From an uncultured Muribaculaceae bacterium (GTDB lineage: Bacteria; Bacteroidota; Bacteroidia; Bacteroidales; Muribaculaceae), in the NCBI GenBank assembly GCA_910587185.1, contig CAJULY010000006.1:62001-126000 (forward strand): 64,000 nucleotides of DNA. The letters run 5' to 3'. Made by a program: the position numbers and the translations under genes. Positions 7,606 through 16,104 of this stretch are shown here, one piece after another (positions within the stretch are counted from its first letter, which is position 1; every line of letters starts with the position of its first letter). The notes under the pieces are model-generated. The model saw nothing but the letters and a program-made list of their open reading frames with translations, was not told where the DNA came from and did no database searches.

Positions 7606-9066
7606 ATGAAAGTATCAGAACTTCAACCGCGCGAGGTATTCACGATTTTCGATGAAATCACCAAAATACCCCGCCCTTCAAAAAAAGAAGAAAAAATCAG
7701 AAACTACATTCTCGAGTTCGCAAAAAAACATGGTCTGGATGCCAAGACTGACGCTATCGGAAACGTTGCCATCAATGTTCCTGCAACGCCGGGTCACGAA
7801 AATGCTCCCAAGGTTATTCTTCAGGGCCACATGGACATGGTCTGCGAGTCAAATGACAAAAGCTTCGATTTTACCACCACTCCTATCACGACTGTCGTTG
7901 ACGGAGAATGGGTGAGAGCAGAGGGTACAACTCTCGGTGCCGACAACGGTATCGGTGTGGCTGCATCGCTTGCCGTTCTTACCGATCCCAAAGTGGTACA
8001 CGGACCGGTAGAGGCTTTGTTCACAATGGACGAAGAAACCGGAATGACAGGCGCTTTCAATATAGGCGACGGTATGATTGACGGCGATATTCTGGTCAAT
8101 CTTGACTCGGAAGACGATGCGGAGCTTTTCGTAGGATGTGCCGGAGGCGTTGACACTGTCTGCACTTTCAAATACAACCGCACCATGGCTCCCAAAGATT
8201 TCCACTATCTGAAGATAAGCGTGGAAAAAGGCCAGGGAGGTCACTCCGGCGGCGACATACATCTTGGACGCGCAAATGCCAACAAGCTTCTTTGCCGTTT
8301 CCTTTTCGATGTTTCGAAATCACATGAGGTCGTGCTTTCAGAAATAGACGGCGGAAACCTGCGCAATGCAATTCCCCGTGCAGCCCACGCTATTGTCGGA
8401 GTACATTCATCCAGGAAAGAGACCGTGGTGGCCGACTTCAACAAATATGCAGCCATGATTAAAGAGGAGTATGGTGATCTTGAACCGACTCTCGAACTCA
8501 AGCTCGAAACCGTAGATATGCCCGATTTCTGTGTCGATTGCGAGACTTCCGCTGCTGTGATACGTTCGGTTTATTCGGCTCCTCACGGAGTGGTTTCCAT
8601 GAGCCGCGATCTTGAAGGACTTGTCGAGACATCCACTAATCTCGCTTCTGTGAAGATGGGTCAGGATAACACAATCGTGGTTACGACGAGCCAGCGTTCG
8701 TCTGTCGAAAGCCGCAAATGGGATATAGCCAATCAGGTTGAAGCCCATTTCCTTCTCGCGGGCGCAGATGTCAAGCATGGCGAGGGTTACCCCGGCTGGA
8801 AACCGAACATGAACTCACCCATAATGAAAGTGGCAAGCGAAGCCTACAGAGAATTATATGGAGTGACTCCTGCGATAAAGGCTATACATGCCGGTCTGGA
8901 ATGCGGTCTTTTCCTTGAAAAATATCCTCATCTCGACATGGTGTCCTTCGGCCCCACTCTTCAGAATGTCCATTCTCCATCAGAACGCATGCATATTCCT
9001 GCAGTCGAGCGCTTCTACGAGCAGCTTAAACTTACGCTCGCCAAAGTTGCCGATATGAAGAAATAA
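7606..9066 (+). CDS. pepD: Aminoacyl-histidine dipeptidase (M20 peptidase D)
   Basis: A 486-residue cytosolic M20C metallopeptidase that cleaves Xaa-His dipeptides such as carnosine. The metal site is visible: VILQGHMDMVCE (His and Asp, residues about 74-82), LGADNGIGVA (bridging Asp, about 112), the general-base pair MDEETGMTGA (about 142), LVNLDSED (Asp) and the late His in HAGLECGLF. The lid/dimer domain holds the family GQGGHSGGDIHLGRANA segment. Full length for the family (about 485). It is monocistronic and ends at a strong terminator. No consensus promoter was identified. Confidence 0.95.
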   Translation: MKVSELQPREVFTIFDEITKIPRPSKKEEKIRNYILEFAKKHGLDAKTDAIGNVAINVPATPGHENAPKVILQGHMDMVCESNDKSFDFTTTPITTVVDGEWVRAEGTTLGADNGIGVAASLAVLTDPKVVHGPVEALFTMDEETGMTGAFNIGDGMIDGDILVNLDSEDDAELFVGCAGGVDTVCTFKYNRTMAPKDFHYLKISVEKGQGGHSGGDIHLGRANANKLLCRFLFDVSKSHEVVLSEIDGGNLRNAIPRAAHAIVGVHSSRKETVVADFNKYAAMIKEEYGDLEPTLELKLETVDMPDFCVDCETSAAVIRSVYSAPHGVVSMSRDLEGLVETSTNLASVKMGQDNTIVVTTSQRSSVESRKWDIANQVEAHFLLAGADVKHGEGYPGWKPNMNSPIMKVASEAYRELYGVTPAIKAIHAGLECGLFLEKYPHLDMVSFGPTLQNVHSPSERMHIPAVERFYEQLKLTLAKVADMKK

Positions 9067-9089
9067 GATCCAACCGATTAAACTTTCAG

Positions 9090-9130
9090 AGGTCGTGGCT
9101 GTCTAATATAGACATGTCACGACCTTATTT
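9090..9130 (+). terminator. Terminator after pepD
   Basis: An outer 8-bp stem AGGTCGTG / CACGACCT encloses an inner GTCT...AGAC hairpin, followed by TATTT. It overlaps an in-frame ATG at 9114 and so argues that the next gene starts later, at 9138. Confidence 0.75.
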
Positions 9131-9137
9131 CTTCATT

Positions 9138-9905
9138 ATGAAACATTTATTTGTAGCTTTGATCGCGTTTATGTCGATAATGTATGTGTCCTTGGGATGC
9201 AGCGCCTCGCGTCAGAATACGCGTCATGCCGTTCCGAAAACTCATTCCGTGGAAGAAAATGATACAATCCATGAAGCCGCTGAGGGAAAAAAGACCGACC
9301 ATGAGACAATCCATCGCCTGACTGAGCAGGATTACAAAGAGGTTGCTGAAGGACTCGGAATAGAAATAGCTACAATCAAGGCGGTAGTGGAGATTGAGGC
9401 CGGCCCCGGGCATGAAGGGTTTTATAAACCGGGATTGCCGATAATTAATTTTGACATGTCGATGTTCAGAAGATTTGCAGGGAAAAACGGAATCAACCTT
9501 TCGAAATACAATAAAAGCCATGCAGTCGTATTCTCGCGTCCTAATGCGTCGCGTTACGGTTCGACTCAAGGAGTGCAACAGGCCAGATTCAAGGCTGCAC
9601 GTACTATTGACGAAACCACTGCAATTCAGGGCTGTTTCTGGGGAATGTTCCAGATAGGAGGTTTCAACTGGCGCAAAACTGGATGCTCGACAATACAGGA
9701 GTTTCTTCAGAAAATGAGCATGTCGGAGCGGGAGCAGCTCGAATTGTTTGCCAGGTTCATAACCAATTCGGGAATGTTGAAACATCTTCAAAACAAGAAC
9801 TGGGCGGGTTTTGCAAAAATGTACAACGGGAATTCCTACGCAAGACGGGGCTACCACACGCGTCTCGCCAATTCTTATGCCAAGCATAAGCGTTCAGGAA
9901 ACTGA
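9138..9905 (+). CDS. N-acetylmuramidase domain (DUF3380-type) lipoprotein
   Basis: A 255-residue protein with a lipoprotein signal (FMSIMYVSLGCSAS; Cys near residue 21), a polar linker to about residue 65, then a lysozyme-like N-acetylmuramidase domain to the end. The start of the domain, IATIKAVVEIEAGPGHEGF, carries the expected catalytic Glu; further family marks are FDMSMFRRFAGK, SRYGSTQGVQQARFKAA, GCFWGMFQIGGFNW and WAGFAKMYNGNSY. This domain is best known from phage endolysins; here it is tethered to the envelope as a chromosomal gene, probably for cell-wall turnover. ATG 9138 was chosen because the upstream ATG lies in the pepD terminator. Confidence 0.85.
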   Translation: MKHLFVALIAFMSIMYVSLGCSASRQNTRHAVPKTHSVEENDTIHEAAEGKKTDHETIHRLTEQDYKEVAEGLGIEIATIKAVVEIEAGPGHEGFYKPGLPIINFDMSMFRRFAGKNGINLSKYNKSHAVVFSRPNASRYGSTQGVQQARFKAARTIDETTAIQGCFWGMFQIGGFNWRKTGCSTIQEFLQKMSMSEREQLELFARFITNSGMLKHLQNKNWAGFAKMYNGNSYARRGYHTRLANSYAKHKRSGN

Positions 9906-9912
9906 CCTGTCC

Positions 9913-11265
9913 CTATCTTATCCACTGCATGGGATTGAGCTTCGCCCGTTCCCGGCGCAATTCGAAATGCAATACAGGCTTGTTGTCATATTCCGGATCG
10001 CGGTAGATTGTACCCAAGTCCTGGTTTGCCCTTACTTTTTCTCCCATTCTGACATTTATGCTTGAAAGATTGGCATATATCGATATGTAACTGCCGTGGC
10101 GCACCATGACCACTTTGTTATAGCCGTCCTGAGAAAAAATACCGCTCACGGTCCCTTCGAAAATGCTTCGCGCTTTAGCTCCTTCCGATGCCGCTATGTC
10201 GATGCCGGGATTGTCTGTCACCACATTCGGGAGATCGGGATGTGTCTGGCGCCCGAATCCTTTCACTATGGTGTAACGACCTCTGACAGGAAAGAGCAGT
10301 CGGCCACGGTTGCTTTCGAAACTGCCCGACAGAGCGCGCGATTCGGCATTGCCGGCGGTGATGGCCGCCATTTCGGAATTTCCTTTTGTTGATGCTGAAG
10401 GTTTCTCCACAGTCTTGCCTTGCGATTTTCTTTTGTTTTTCGATGCCGTCTGTTGTTTTTTCTGTCGGGCTGCCTGTTCGGCCTTACGCTGGGCTTCGGC
10501 TTGTCGCTTCTGTTCGGCAATTATCATGCGGTCAAGCTCATTTTCAAGTTTCTTCAGTTTCCGCTGATTGTTGTCGATGGTTTTCTGCAGTTGGGAACCT
10601 TCTTTTTTCAGCTTGGCTACGACTTTGTCGGTTTCATCTCTTTTGCTGCGCAGTTGAGATTCGTTTTCGGTCAGAGAAGAAAGCGTTTTACGGCGCTCCG
10701 ACTGCAGCGATCCGAGTTGCCGGCGTTGCGATCCGAGCAAATTGCTCGCCTTACTGATTTCTTGCATTTTTCGTTTACGCCAGTCGCTGAATTCCCTGAG
10801 ATAACGATAGCGGGCCGTCACATCGCTGAAACTGCTGGCCGAGAACAAAAACGTAATCAGGTTTTTTGATCGGAAATTTCCCTGCATCTTGCGCAGAGCC
10901 GCAGCATATTGGGTCTTGAGCGCCGCGAGATTCTTTTCCAGAACGGCCAGCGAGTCGCCGGCGACTTTTATGTCGGAATCGATCGCGGAGAGCGACGTGC
11001 GTATATTGTCTATTTCGCGGTTTTTCTCTTTTAGCTCACCTTCGAGCTGGTTGAGGCGAACGAGTTCCTGCTCAGTGCGCCGGGTGTTGTCGTTGAGCTT
11101 TTTTCCGGCGTCTTTCAATGTTTTCTCTGCTCTGCGCTGTTCCTGCTTAACTGTTGACATAGTGCGTGCTGTCCGTTTTTTCTTGGCCGCAATTATGTCA
11201 TCCGGACAGAAAATGACCGAGATTGACAACAGCAACGAAAACAGCAGAATTACTTTTTTGAACAT
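9913..11265 (-). CDS. EnvC-like murein hydrolase activator: coiled coil plus degenerate LytM/M23 domain
   Basis: A 450-residue exported protein: signal peptide (residues 1-27), a long coiled coil (about 36-270), a Lys/Gln-rich linker (about 255-300) and a C-terminal LytM fold (about 325-450). The M23 zinc ligands are mostly lost: the HxGxD position reads NPGIDIAA, the YxH position reads YANL, and only LHFELR keeps a His. That is the pattern of EnvC, which lacks peptidase activity and activates N-acetylmuramyl amidases during cell separation. It is the last gene of the operon dut-TPR-DUF4292-envC-like. Activator rather than enzyme is inferred from the missing ligands. Confidence 0.85.
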   Translation of the reverse strand: MFKKVILLFSLLLSISVIFCPDDIIAAKKKRTARTMSTVKQEQRRAEKTLKDAGKKLNDNTRRTEQELVRLNQLEGELKEKNREIDNIRTSLSAIDSDIKVAGDSLAVLEKNLAALKTQYAAALRKMQGNFRSKNLITFLFSASSFSDVTARYRYLREFSDWRKRKMQEISKASNLLGSQRRQLGSLQSERRKTLSSLTENESQLRSKRDETDKVVAKLKKEGSQLQKTIDNNQRKLKKLENELDRMIIAEQKRQAEAQRKAEQAARQKKQQTASKNKRKSQGKTVEKPSASTKGNSEMAAITAGNAESRALSGSFESNRGRLLFPVRGRYTIVKGFGRQTHPDLPNVVTDNPGIDIAASEGAKARSIFEGTVSGIFSQDGYNKVVMVRHGSYISIYANLSSINVRMGEKVRANQDLGTIYRDPEYDNKPVLHFELRRERAKLNPMQWIR

Positions 11266-11289
11266 TGAGACTGACGGGTGTTTCTATTC

Positions 11290-12150
11290 TTACAGGGAAG
11301 GAAGCATTTTCAGCAGCTTCGAGGCCGGAATACGTTCCGCGTTGCGGGGGATTGTCGGTTTTTTGACATCGATGTCAGAACCCCATCTCGCTTTCTGGAA
11401 ATTCCATTTGATCGAGGCGTCGATGGCTGTCTTGCCAACCTGAGTCTCTATATTCACTGCCGGAGCCATCGGGCCCGAGGGGGTAGAGATGGCTTGTGTA
11501 AAATAGACCGTCACGGGGCCGTGTTTCCCTGCTTTGACTGTCAGGGATGAGAGTGAGGATATGGGGTGGAACGCGAATTCATATTCCATTCCTGAAGGAA
11601 ACGACTTCGGTCTCAGAATCCATGAATCGGAATCAGCGTTGGCGTTGCACTCGAATTTATTTATCACTGATGAAAGAGTGTTTTCATTGCCGAGCAGGAA
11701 AGGGCGTCCGAGAAGTAGGTCCTGGACATTTGAAATGTTTGCGGGGAAGCCTCCCAGCAAAGGCTTGAGTGGTTCGTTGACATAGACTTTGTTGAATTTG
11801 TCGATGGCAAGCAGAGAATCGGAAGTGAGATAAAGCACTCCTACTTCCATCCCTAAGAAGCGCAGAGAGATAGTGATGCTTTTTCCTCTCTCCATAGTAG
11901 CAGTCGCCGAGAGGGATATTGACTTCGGCTGTCGGAGATTGACGGTGACGGGCAGTTTCACGCGCGTCCACTCGTTATATGCCCCTAAAACATTTTTACA
12001 ATAGGTTTCCGATGCCGAAAATCCGGTCTCCGGCGTCTGCTGATATTGTCCGGCAGTTCCGGTCTGTTTCTTGGTGCCGCAACCGCTAAGAGCAAAAGTA
12101 AGGATAATTATGGCGAGCGCCGGTAAGAAAGATTTTTTATACCATTGCAT
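11290..12150 (-). CDS. DUF4292 domain lipoprotein
   Basis: A 286-residue lipoprotein (LTFALSGCGT; Cys at about residue 25) resembling the DUF4292 family of Bacteroidota, with a largely beta C-terminal part (VNLRQPKSISLSATATM, GMEVGVLYLTSDSLLAI, LLLGRPFLLGNE). The fold class recalls LolA/LolB-like lipoprotein carriers, but that is only a structural suspicion. It lies 11 bp after the TPR gene and 24 bp before the EnvC-like gene; the same order with dut occurs in other Bacteroidales as far as I recall. Probable outer-membrane or periplasmic role. Confidence 0.8.
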   Translation of the reverse strand: MQWYKKSFLPALAIIILTFALSGCGTKKQTGTAGQYQQTPETGFSASETYCKNVLGAYNEWTRVKLPVTVNLRQPKSISLSATATMERGKSITISLRFLGMEVGVLYLTSDSLLAIDKFNKVYVNEPLKPLLGGFPANISNVQDLLLGRPFLLGNENTLSSVINKFECNANADSDSWILRPKSFPSGMEYEFAFHPISSLSSLTVKAGKHGPVTVYFTQAISTPSGPMAPAVNIETQVGKTAIDASIKWNFQKARWGSDIDVKKPTIPRNAERIPASKLLKMLPSL

Positions 12151-12161
12151 AGAGATTATTT

Positions 12162-13931
12162 TTATTTGTAGAAGAATGTCTTGTGTTTTACTTTTTTCTG
12201 CAGAAGTTCATTTTCCGGATCGAGTTTAAGAGCTTTTTTCCAGAAGTCAATGGCTTCGTCAGGTTTGCCGTCCATGAAATATATGTCTCCCGCATGTTCA
12301 TATATCTCGGGCGAGTCATCGTTTTCGTCATTGTTTGCCAAAGCACCGTCGATGATTTCGCGGGCTTTGTCATATTTTTTCTGTTTATAGAGAACCCAAG
12401 CGTAGGTGTCGAGAGAGGTTGACGATTCCGGATTTTCCTTAATAACCTTTTCAATCATGGTGAGGGCCTTGTCCAGATCTCTGTCGGTGAGAGCAAGATT
12501 GTAGGCGTAGTTGTTGAGAGCAAGCAGATTGTCCGGATCCAGACTGAGGGCGCGCTCATAATAGTTGAATGCCGTGTCCTGACGTCCCATCATATTATAA
12601 GCGTCGCCTATGGAGGTGATCATTTCGGAGAGGCCTTTCGTATCCGCGGAGTCGATGTGCGACAATCCTTTTTTCAAATAAGAGAGGGCCTCGTCATATT
12701 CTTTCTTTTTTAAGAGAGCGGAGGATGCGATGTTGTAGAGAGCTGTGGCGGCCGGATGATATTTCAGCGCTTTTTCCGCAGTTGCCAGCGATTTGTCATA
12801 GTCCTTGTCAAGATAGTACAGAGAACCGAGCTGTTGCCATCTTTTGACATTGGATGGGTCAGAGTCAAGAGCGTAACTTATCTGTTCGGCTGCCGGCCCA
12901 TATTTCTTTATATTGATGAGATAGTCTCCATAAAGGTTACGCACGTTGGCTTCGTGGGGATATTGCCGTATCATGGAGAGGAACATGGACTCCACACGCG
13001 GTTGCTGAAGAGTGTCGGTGGCGAGTTTGGCCACGTAATTGTAGAGGATGCCCATTTTCGATTCAAGCTCAAGATCGGGCAACTGAAGCGCTTTCACAAC
13101 CTCCGAATCATATCTTGCGCTGTCGCCTGTCTCGTCATAGTATTTGGCTCTGCTGAATACAGCGGCTCCGTTGGTCGGATCAAGCTCTACGGCCCGGTTC
13201 AGGAATACAAGCGCCGAATCCCGGTCTCCGAGCTGGAGATACAACTGACCGGCAAGAGTGGCGATATCGGATGAACGCGGTGAAGTTGCTAACAGGGCTC
13301 TCATCTCCCTTTTCACGGCGAGCGTGTCTTTCAGCGCGTAGAAAAGGCTCATTTTGCGAGTGGAGATGTTGGAGTTTATACCCTCGCTGCGCTCGATATC
13401 GTTGTAAATATCGATTGCTTTCTGAATATTTGCTGTATCGCCGGTCTGGGCAAGGGTCTGGGCATACATACCTCCAACTTCGGGGCGGTCAGGGTTGCGC
13501 CTGTAGAGATTATCCCATGCCAGCAGTGCTTTCTCCTCGTGGCCAAGCTGGGAAGAGAGCGAAGCGTATGTCAGGGTGTTGTATATGTCGTCGGGATTCT
13601 CGGCGAGAAAATTCTCCATCAGTCCAAGACCTCTGAGCACTTGAAGAGAATCTCCGTTTGACTCATAAATCTGCTTTATGCCGTACTGCAGTCCCAGGTA
13701 AAGATCAGAGGGATTCAGCCGGTAGGCTTCCTCTATGAGAGTGAAAAAGGCGTCAGGTTTGTTTTGCTGCTGATAATTCAGGGCCTCAAGGAAAATATAA
13801 TCCGATTTTTTTTCATCGCGTTCGGCCTCCGACCGGCGCAGACGAGGGGCGGCATCGACTGTCGAAGCAATAAATGAGAACAACACTAATAGTGTCGTGG
13901 TGCGGATTATTCGATTAAGTGTTGTGTTCAC
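12162..13931 (-). CDS. Exported tetratricopeptide-repeat (TPR) protein
   Basis: A 589-residue protein made almost wholly of TPR helices from about residue 35 to the end, for example YYERALSLDPDNLLALNNYAY and DEAIDFWKKALKLDPENELL. The chosen start is a GTG at 13929-13931 that opens straight into a signal peptide (VNTTLNRIIRTTTLLVLFSFIASTVDA) and has AGGAAGA just upstream, 13 bp after the dut stop. An ATG at 14012 would overlap dut by 68 bp and put 27 polar residues ahead of the signal, so it was rejected. TPR scaffolds bind partner proteins; its operon mates suggest a part in envelope assembly. Confidence 0.85.
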   Translation of the reverse strand: MNTTLNRIIRTTTLLVLFSFIASTVDAAPRLRRSEAERDEKKSDYIFLEALNYQQQNKPDAFFTLIEEAYRLNPSDLYLGLQYGIKQIYESNGDSLQVLRGLGLMENFLAENPDDIYNTLTYASLSSQLGHEEKALLAWDNLYRRNPDRPEVGGMYAQTLAQTGDTANIQKAIDIYNDIERSEGINSNISTRKMSLFYALKDTLAVKREMRALLATSPRSSDIATLAGQLYLQLGDRDSALVFLNRAVELDPTNGAAVFSRAKYYDETGDSARYDSEVVKALQLPDLELESKMGILYNYVAKLATDTLQQPRVESMFLSMIRQYPHEANVRNLYGDYLINIKKYGPAAEQISYALDSDPSNVKRWQQLGSLYYLDKDYDKSLATAEKALKYHPAATALYNIASSALLKKKEYDEALSYLKKGLSHIDSADTKGLSEMITSIGDAYNMMGRQDTAFNYYERALSLDPDNLLALNNYAYNLALTDRDLDKALTMIEKVIKENPESSTSLDTYAWVLYKQKKYDKAREIIDGALANNDENDDSPEIYEHAGDIYFMDGKPDEAIDFWKKALKLDPENELLQKKVKHKTFFYK

Positions 13932-13944
13932 TCTTCCTGATTTT

Positions 13945-14388
13945 TTAATTGTTGCCGGTGTGTCCGAATCCGCCGTCGCCACGCTGCGTAGAGGACAGTG
14001 CGGAGGTTTCATCCCATTCCACGGAGGAGTAAGGCGCTACAACCATCTGGCAGATACGGTCTCCGTCATTTAAAACAACGGATTCCTCGGAAAGGTTGAT
14101 GACGATGACGCCGATTTCACCACGATAATCGGCATCAATTGTGCCGGGAGCGTTCAGAAGAGTCAGCCCTTTTTTCAGTGCAAGTCCGCTTCTGGGGCGC
14201 AACTGACACTCATAACCCTGCGGCAGTTCAATGCGAATGCCCGTGGGGATCAACGCTCTCTGCATCGGTCGAAGACTGACAGGGGCATCAAGCGAGGCCC
14301 TCAGGTCCATGCCTGCGGAAAGGGGAGTTGCGTATGCGGGAAGGGGATTGCGTGATGAATTTATGATTTTGACTTTGACTGCTGACAT
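13945..14388 (-). CDS. dut: Deoxyuridine 5'-triphosphate nucleotidohydrolase
   Basis: A 147-residue trimeric dUTPase that hydrolyses dUTP to dUMP and PPi. All five motifs are visible: AGMDLRA (motif 1), RPRSGLALKKG (2), LNAPGTIDADYRGEIGV (3), RICQMVV (4) and the C-terminal Gly/Arg arm RGDGGFGHTG (5). The length is typical. It opens the four-gene operon reaching to 9913 and has a promoter about 130 bp upstream. Confidence 0.97.
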   Translation of the reverse strand: MSAVKVKIINSSRNPLPAYATPLSAGMDLRASLDAPVSLRPMQRALIPTGIRIELPQGYECQLRPRSGLALKKGLTLLNAPGTIDADYRGEIGVIVINLSEESVVLNDGDRICQMVVAPYSSVEWDETSALSSTQRGDGGFGHTGNN

Positions 14389-14516
14389 GATTCAAACAAA
14401 AAGATGCTGTTACAGAATGAATTTCCGTAAACTTGACAGTCTGCTGACTGACCATGTAGGTTCGCGGAATCATAACCGGTTTCAGCCTTGGTTAAAGGCA
14501 AAACGGATTGACAACG

Positions 14517-14547
14517 CAAAGTTAGATATTTTATCGGGAAAAACAAT
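14517..14547 (-). promoter_or_regulatory. Promoter of the dut operon
   Basis: TAACTTTG on the minus strand (14517-14524) with ATTG (14544-14547) at a 19-bp spacer. The leader to the dut ATG would be about 125 nt. Confidence 0.6.
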
Positions 14548-14724
14548 CTAAAAACATTCAATATGCAGATTATTCATTCCCCCCTAACATTGTAACAGGC
14601 TATAGTTCCTATCCCCACGAGGTTGCTTATAATATTACCCGGGTCGTAGTGGCGTTGAAGATAAAGCTACAGATTACGATTGGAAGTATTGAAAACGAAG
14701 TCAGTAAATTCTTTTACTCCCCAA

Positions 14725-14757
14725 AAGCAAAACAGCCCACCCGATTTAAGTGAGCTG
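14725..14757 (-). terminator. Terminator of the three-gene unknown cassette
   Basis: Stem CAGCTCAC / GTGGGCTG (one G-U pair) with a 9-nt loop, then TTTTGCTTTT on the minus strand, 20 bp after the stop of the 14776 gene. Confidence 0.8.
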
Positions 14758-14775
14758 CCTGATTTATTAATCTGC

Positions 14776-15813
14776 TTATTTAGAATTAATCGCTGAATAT
14801 GCTTCTGAGGCCTGTTTCAATTGTGAGGTGATTTTATAGTCAGACCATCCCCAGTGAGAAGCTCCGGGATCAAGAAACATGTACTGGAATGTGAAATTTC
14901 CTCGATCAAGAACTGCAAGAATAGTAGATATTTCATCACTTGAACTGATTGCAAATGTTTTCCCATGACGACTTCCGATTATTGTATGCTCGGAGCCATT
15001 TACAATTAGCTTCATCTCGTATTCTGCCTCAATCCGTTCGCTAAATACAACCTCGATTTTGCCTTTTGATAGTATGAACCTAACATTGTTTTGACCATCA
15101 TATTCTTCCTTAATGATATGGGAATCGTAATGAGAGTCTTTCAGAGACCAACTCCCTATTGACTTTTTGACAACTTCTGATTGTGATGTAATTGAAGAGT
15201 TAGAGGTAGATGGTAATATGAACATTTCTGGAGGCAACGCAAGAATGCTGTCTCTTTTATGCATATAATTCTCTATTCTCTTAAATGAATATGTGAAGGA
15301 CGGTTGATCGCGTAAGATGAACTGAATACGTTTATACGTATTGTTCATTAAGATAGACATCCTAAAGGCTGTGATTTCTTCCTTTTCAATCGGAATTTCC
15401 TTTTCATATTCAAGGATACGATTTTCGCAATCGACCAAATTGAGGAATGTCCCTACAAATGGAAGCGGAAGTATAGAATTACCTTCCTCAGCATCCGTCA
15501 TGCCTTTTTGACAGATATTTTGGAAATGTTCACTGAAGGTATCAATACCATAGATTCTTATCATATTCCTCTCTAAATATTCCTTTAAAGGGCGACTATA
15601 TCCCGTGGATTTCTCCTGACGATAGCGTACTCCCAGAGCGTAAGCGAGTGTATCTTCCCAATTAGAAAGAGTCACGGGCGCAGATTCAATTTCATTTTGA
15701 GTCTGTTTTCCAGTCTTGTCAGAATTGCAACTGCAATTTAGTATCAATAACAATGAAAAGATGATGGAGCAAACTTTGGTATTAATAGTGGATGAATAGA
15801 TCATGTTATTCAT
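14776..15813 (-). CDS. Lipoprotein of unknown function in a three-gene cassette
   Basis: A 345-residue protein with a lipoprotein signal (IIFSLLLILNCSCNSD, Cys near residue 28). The part after the signal, DTLAYALGVRYRQE to TEEGNS-like sequence near residue 100, faintly recalls the N-terminal dimerisation domain of FKBP-type isomerases (S-Y-A-L-G), but no catalytic FKBP domain follows. The C-terminal half (about 215-320) looks like a beta sandwich with NVRFILSKGKIEVVFSERIEAE. The base composition is more AT-rich than the flanking genes. It is the last gene of the cassette, 51 bp after the 15865 gene. I do not recognise the family. Confidence 0.65.
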   Translation of the reverse strand: MNNMIYSSTINTKVCSIIFSLLLILNCSCNSDKTGKQTQNEIESAPVTLSNWEDTLAYALGVRYRQEKSTGYSRPLKEYLERNMIRIYGIDTFSEHFQNICQKGMTDAEEGNSILPLPFVGTFLNLVDCENRILEYEKEIPIEKEEITAFRMSILMNNTYKRIQFILRDQPSFTYSFKRIENYMHKRDSILALPPEMFILPSTSNSSITSQSEVVKKSIGSWSLKDSHYDSHIIKEEYDGQNNVRFILSKGKIEVVFSERIEAEYEMKLIVNGSEHTIIGSRHGKTFAISSSDEISTILAVLDRGNFTFQYMFLDPGASHWGWSDYKITSQLKQASEAYSAINSK

Positions 15814-15864
15814 TTTAATTGAATTTTTATAGGCAACGATATAGACCATCCCTATTAATCTCAG

Positions 15865-16086
15865 TTATCCGATTCGCTCTACATCAAGATAGGCCATATT
15901 GAGGGCACCCGCCTTTTTGATGTCAATGCCGTAGATTCTCATAAATGCGTCTGCTACTGTTTGACCTCCATTGACTGTTACAGGGTTGCTCATGGAGTTG
16001 GACGGAACATCTACTGTCATTCCGCGTTCGATACGAACACCATTGGTGTTCTTCGATGTTTTTACTGTTACTCTAAAAAGTGGCAT
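15865..16086 (-). CDS. Small protein resembling DUF6140
   Basis: A 73-residue soluble protein, no signal peptide, with MPLFRVTVKTSKNTNGVRIE, a segment MSNPVTVNGGQTVADAFMRIYGID and a C-terminus ALNMAYLDVERIG. I recall short Bacteroidota proteins of this shape annotated DUF6140, function unknown; the assignment is from memory. It sits 18 bp after the 572-residue gene and 51 bp before the lipoprotein gene. The RIYGID motif also appears in the lipoprotein downstream, possibly by chance. Confidence 0.6.
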   Translation of the reverse strand: MPLFRVTVKTSKNTNGVRIERGMTVDVPSNSMSNPVTVNGGQTVADAFMRIYGIDIKKAGALNMAYLDVERIG

Positions 16087-16104
16087 ATTGATATGTATTA
16101 TGAT

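Larger units (their letters stand above)
14389..14775. other. Intergenic stretch between dut and the unknown cassette
   Basis: It holds the dut promoter (14517-14547) and, at its left-transcribing end, the terminator of the unknown cassette (14725-14757). The middle (about 14560-14720) has no credible reading frame, tRNA or repeat that I can see; the short overlapping frames here have no gene-like composition. Confidence 0.5.

Noticed and set aside
14401..14561. Short overlapping frames upstream of dut
   Set aside because: Low-quality composition; the dut promoter lies among them, so the region is control DNA.
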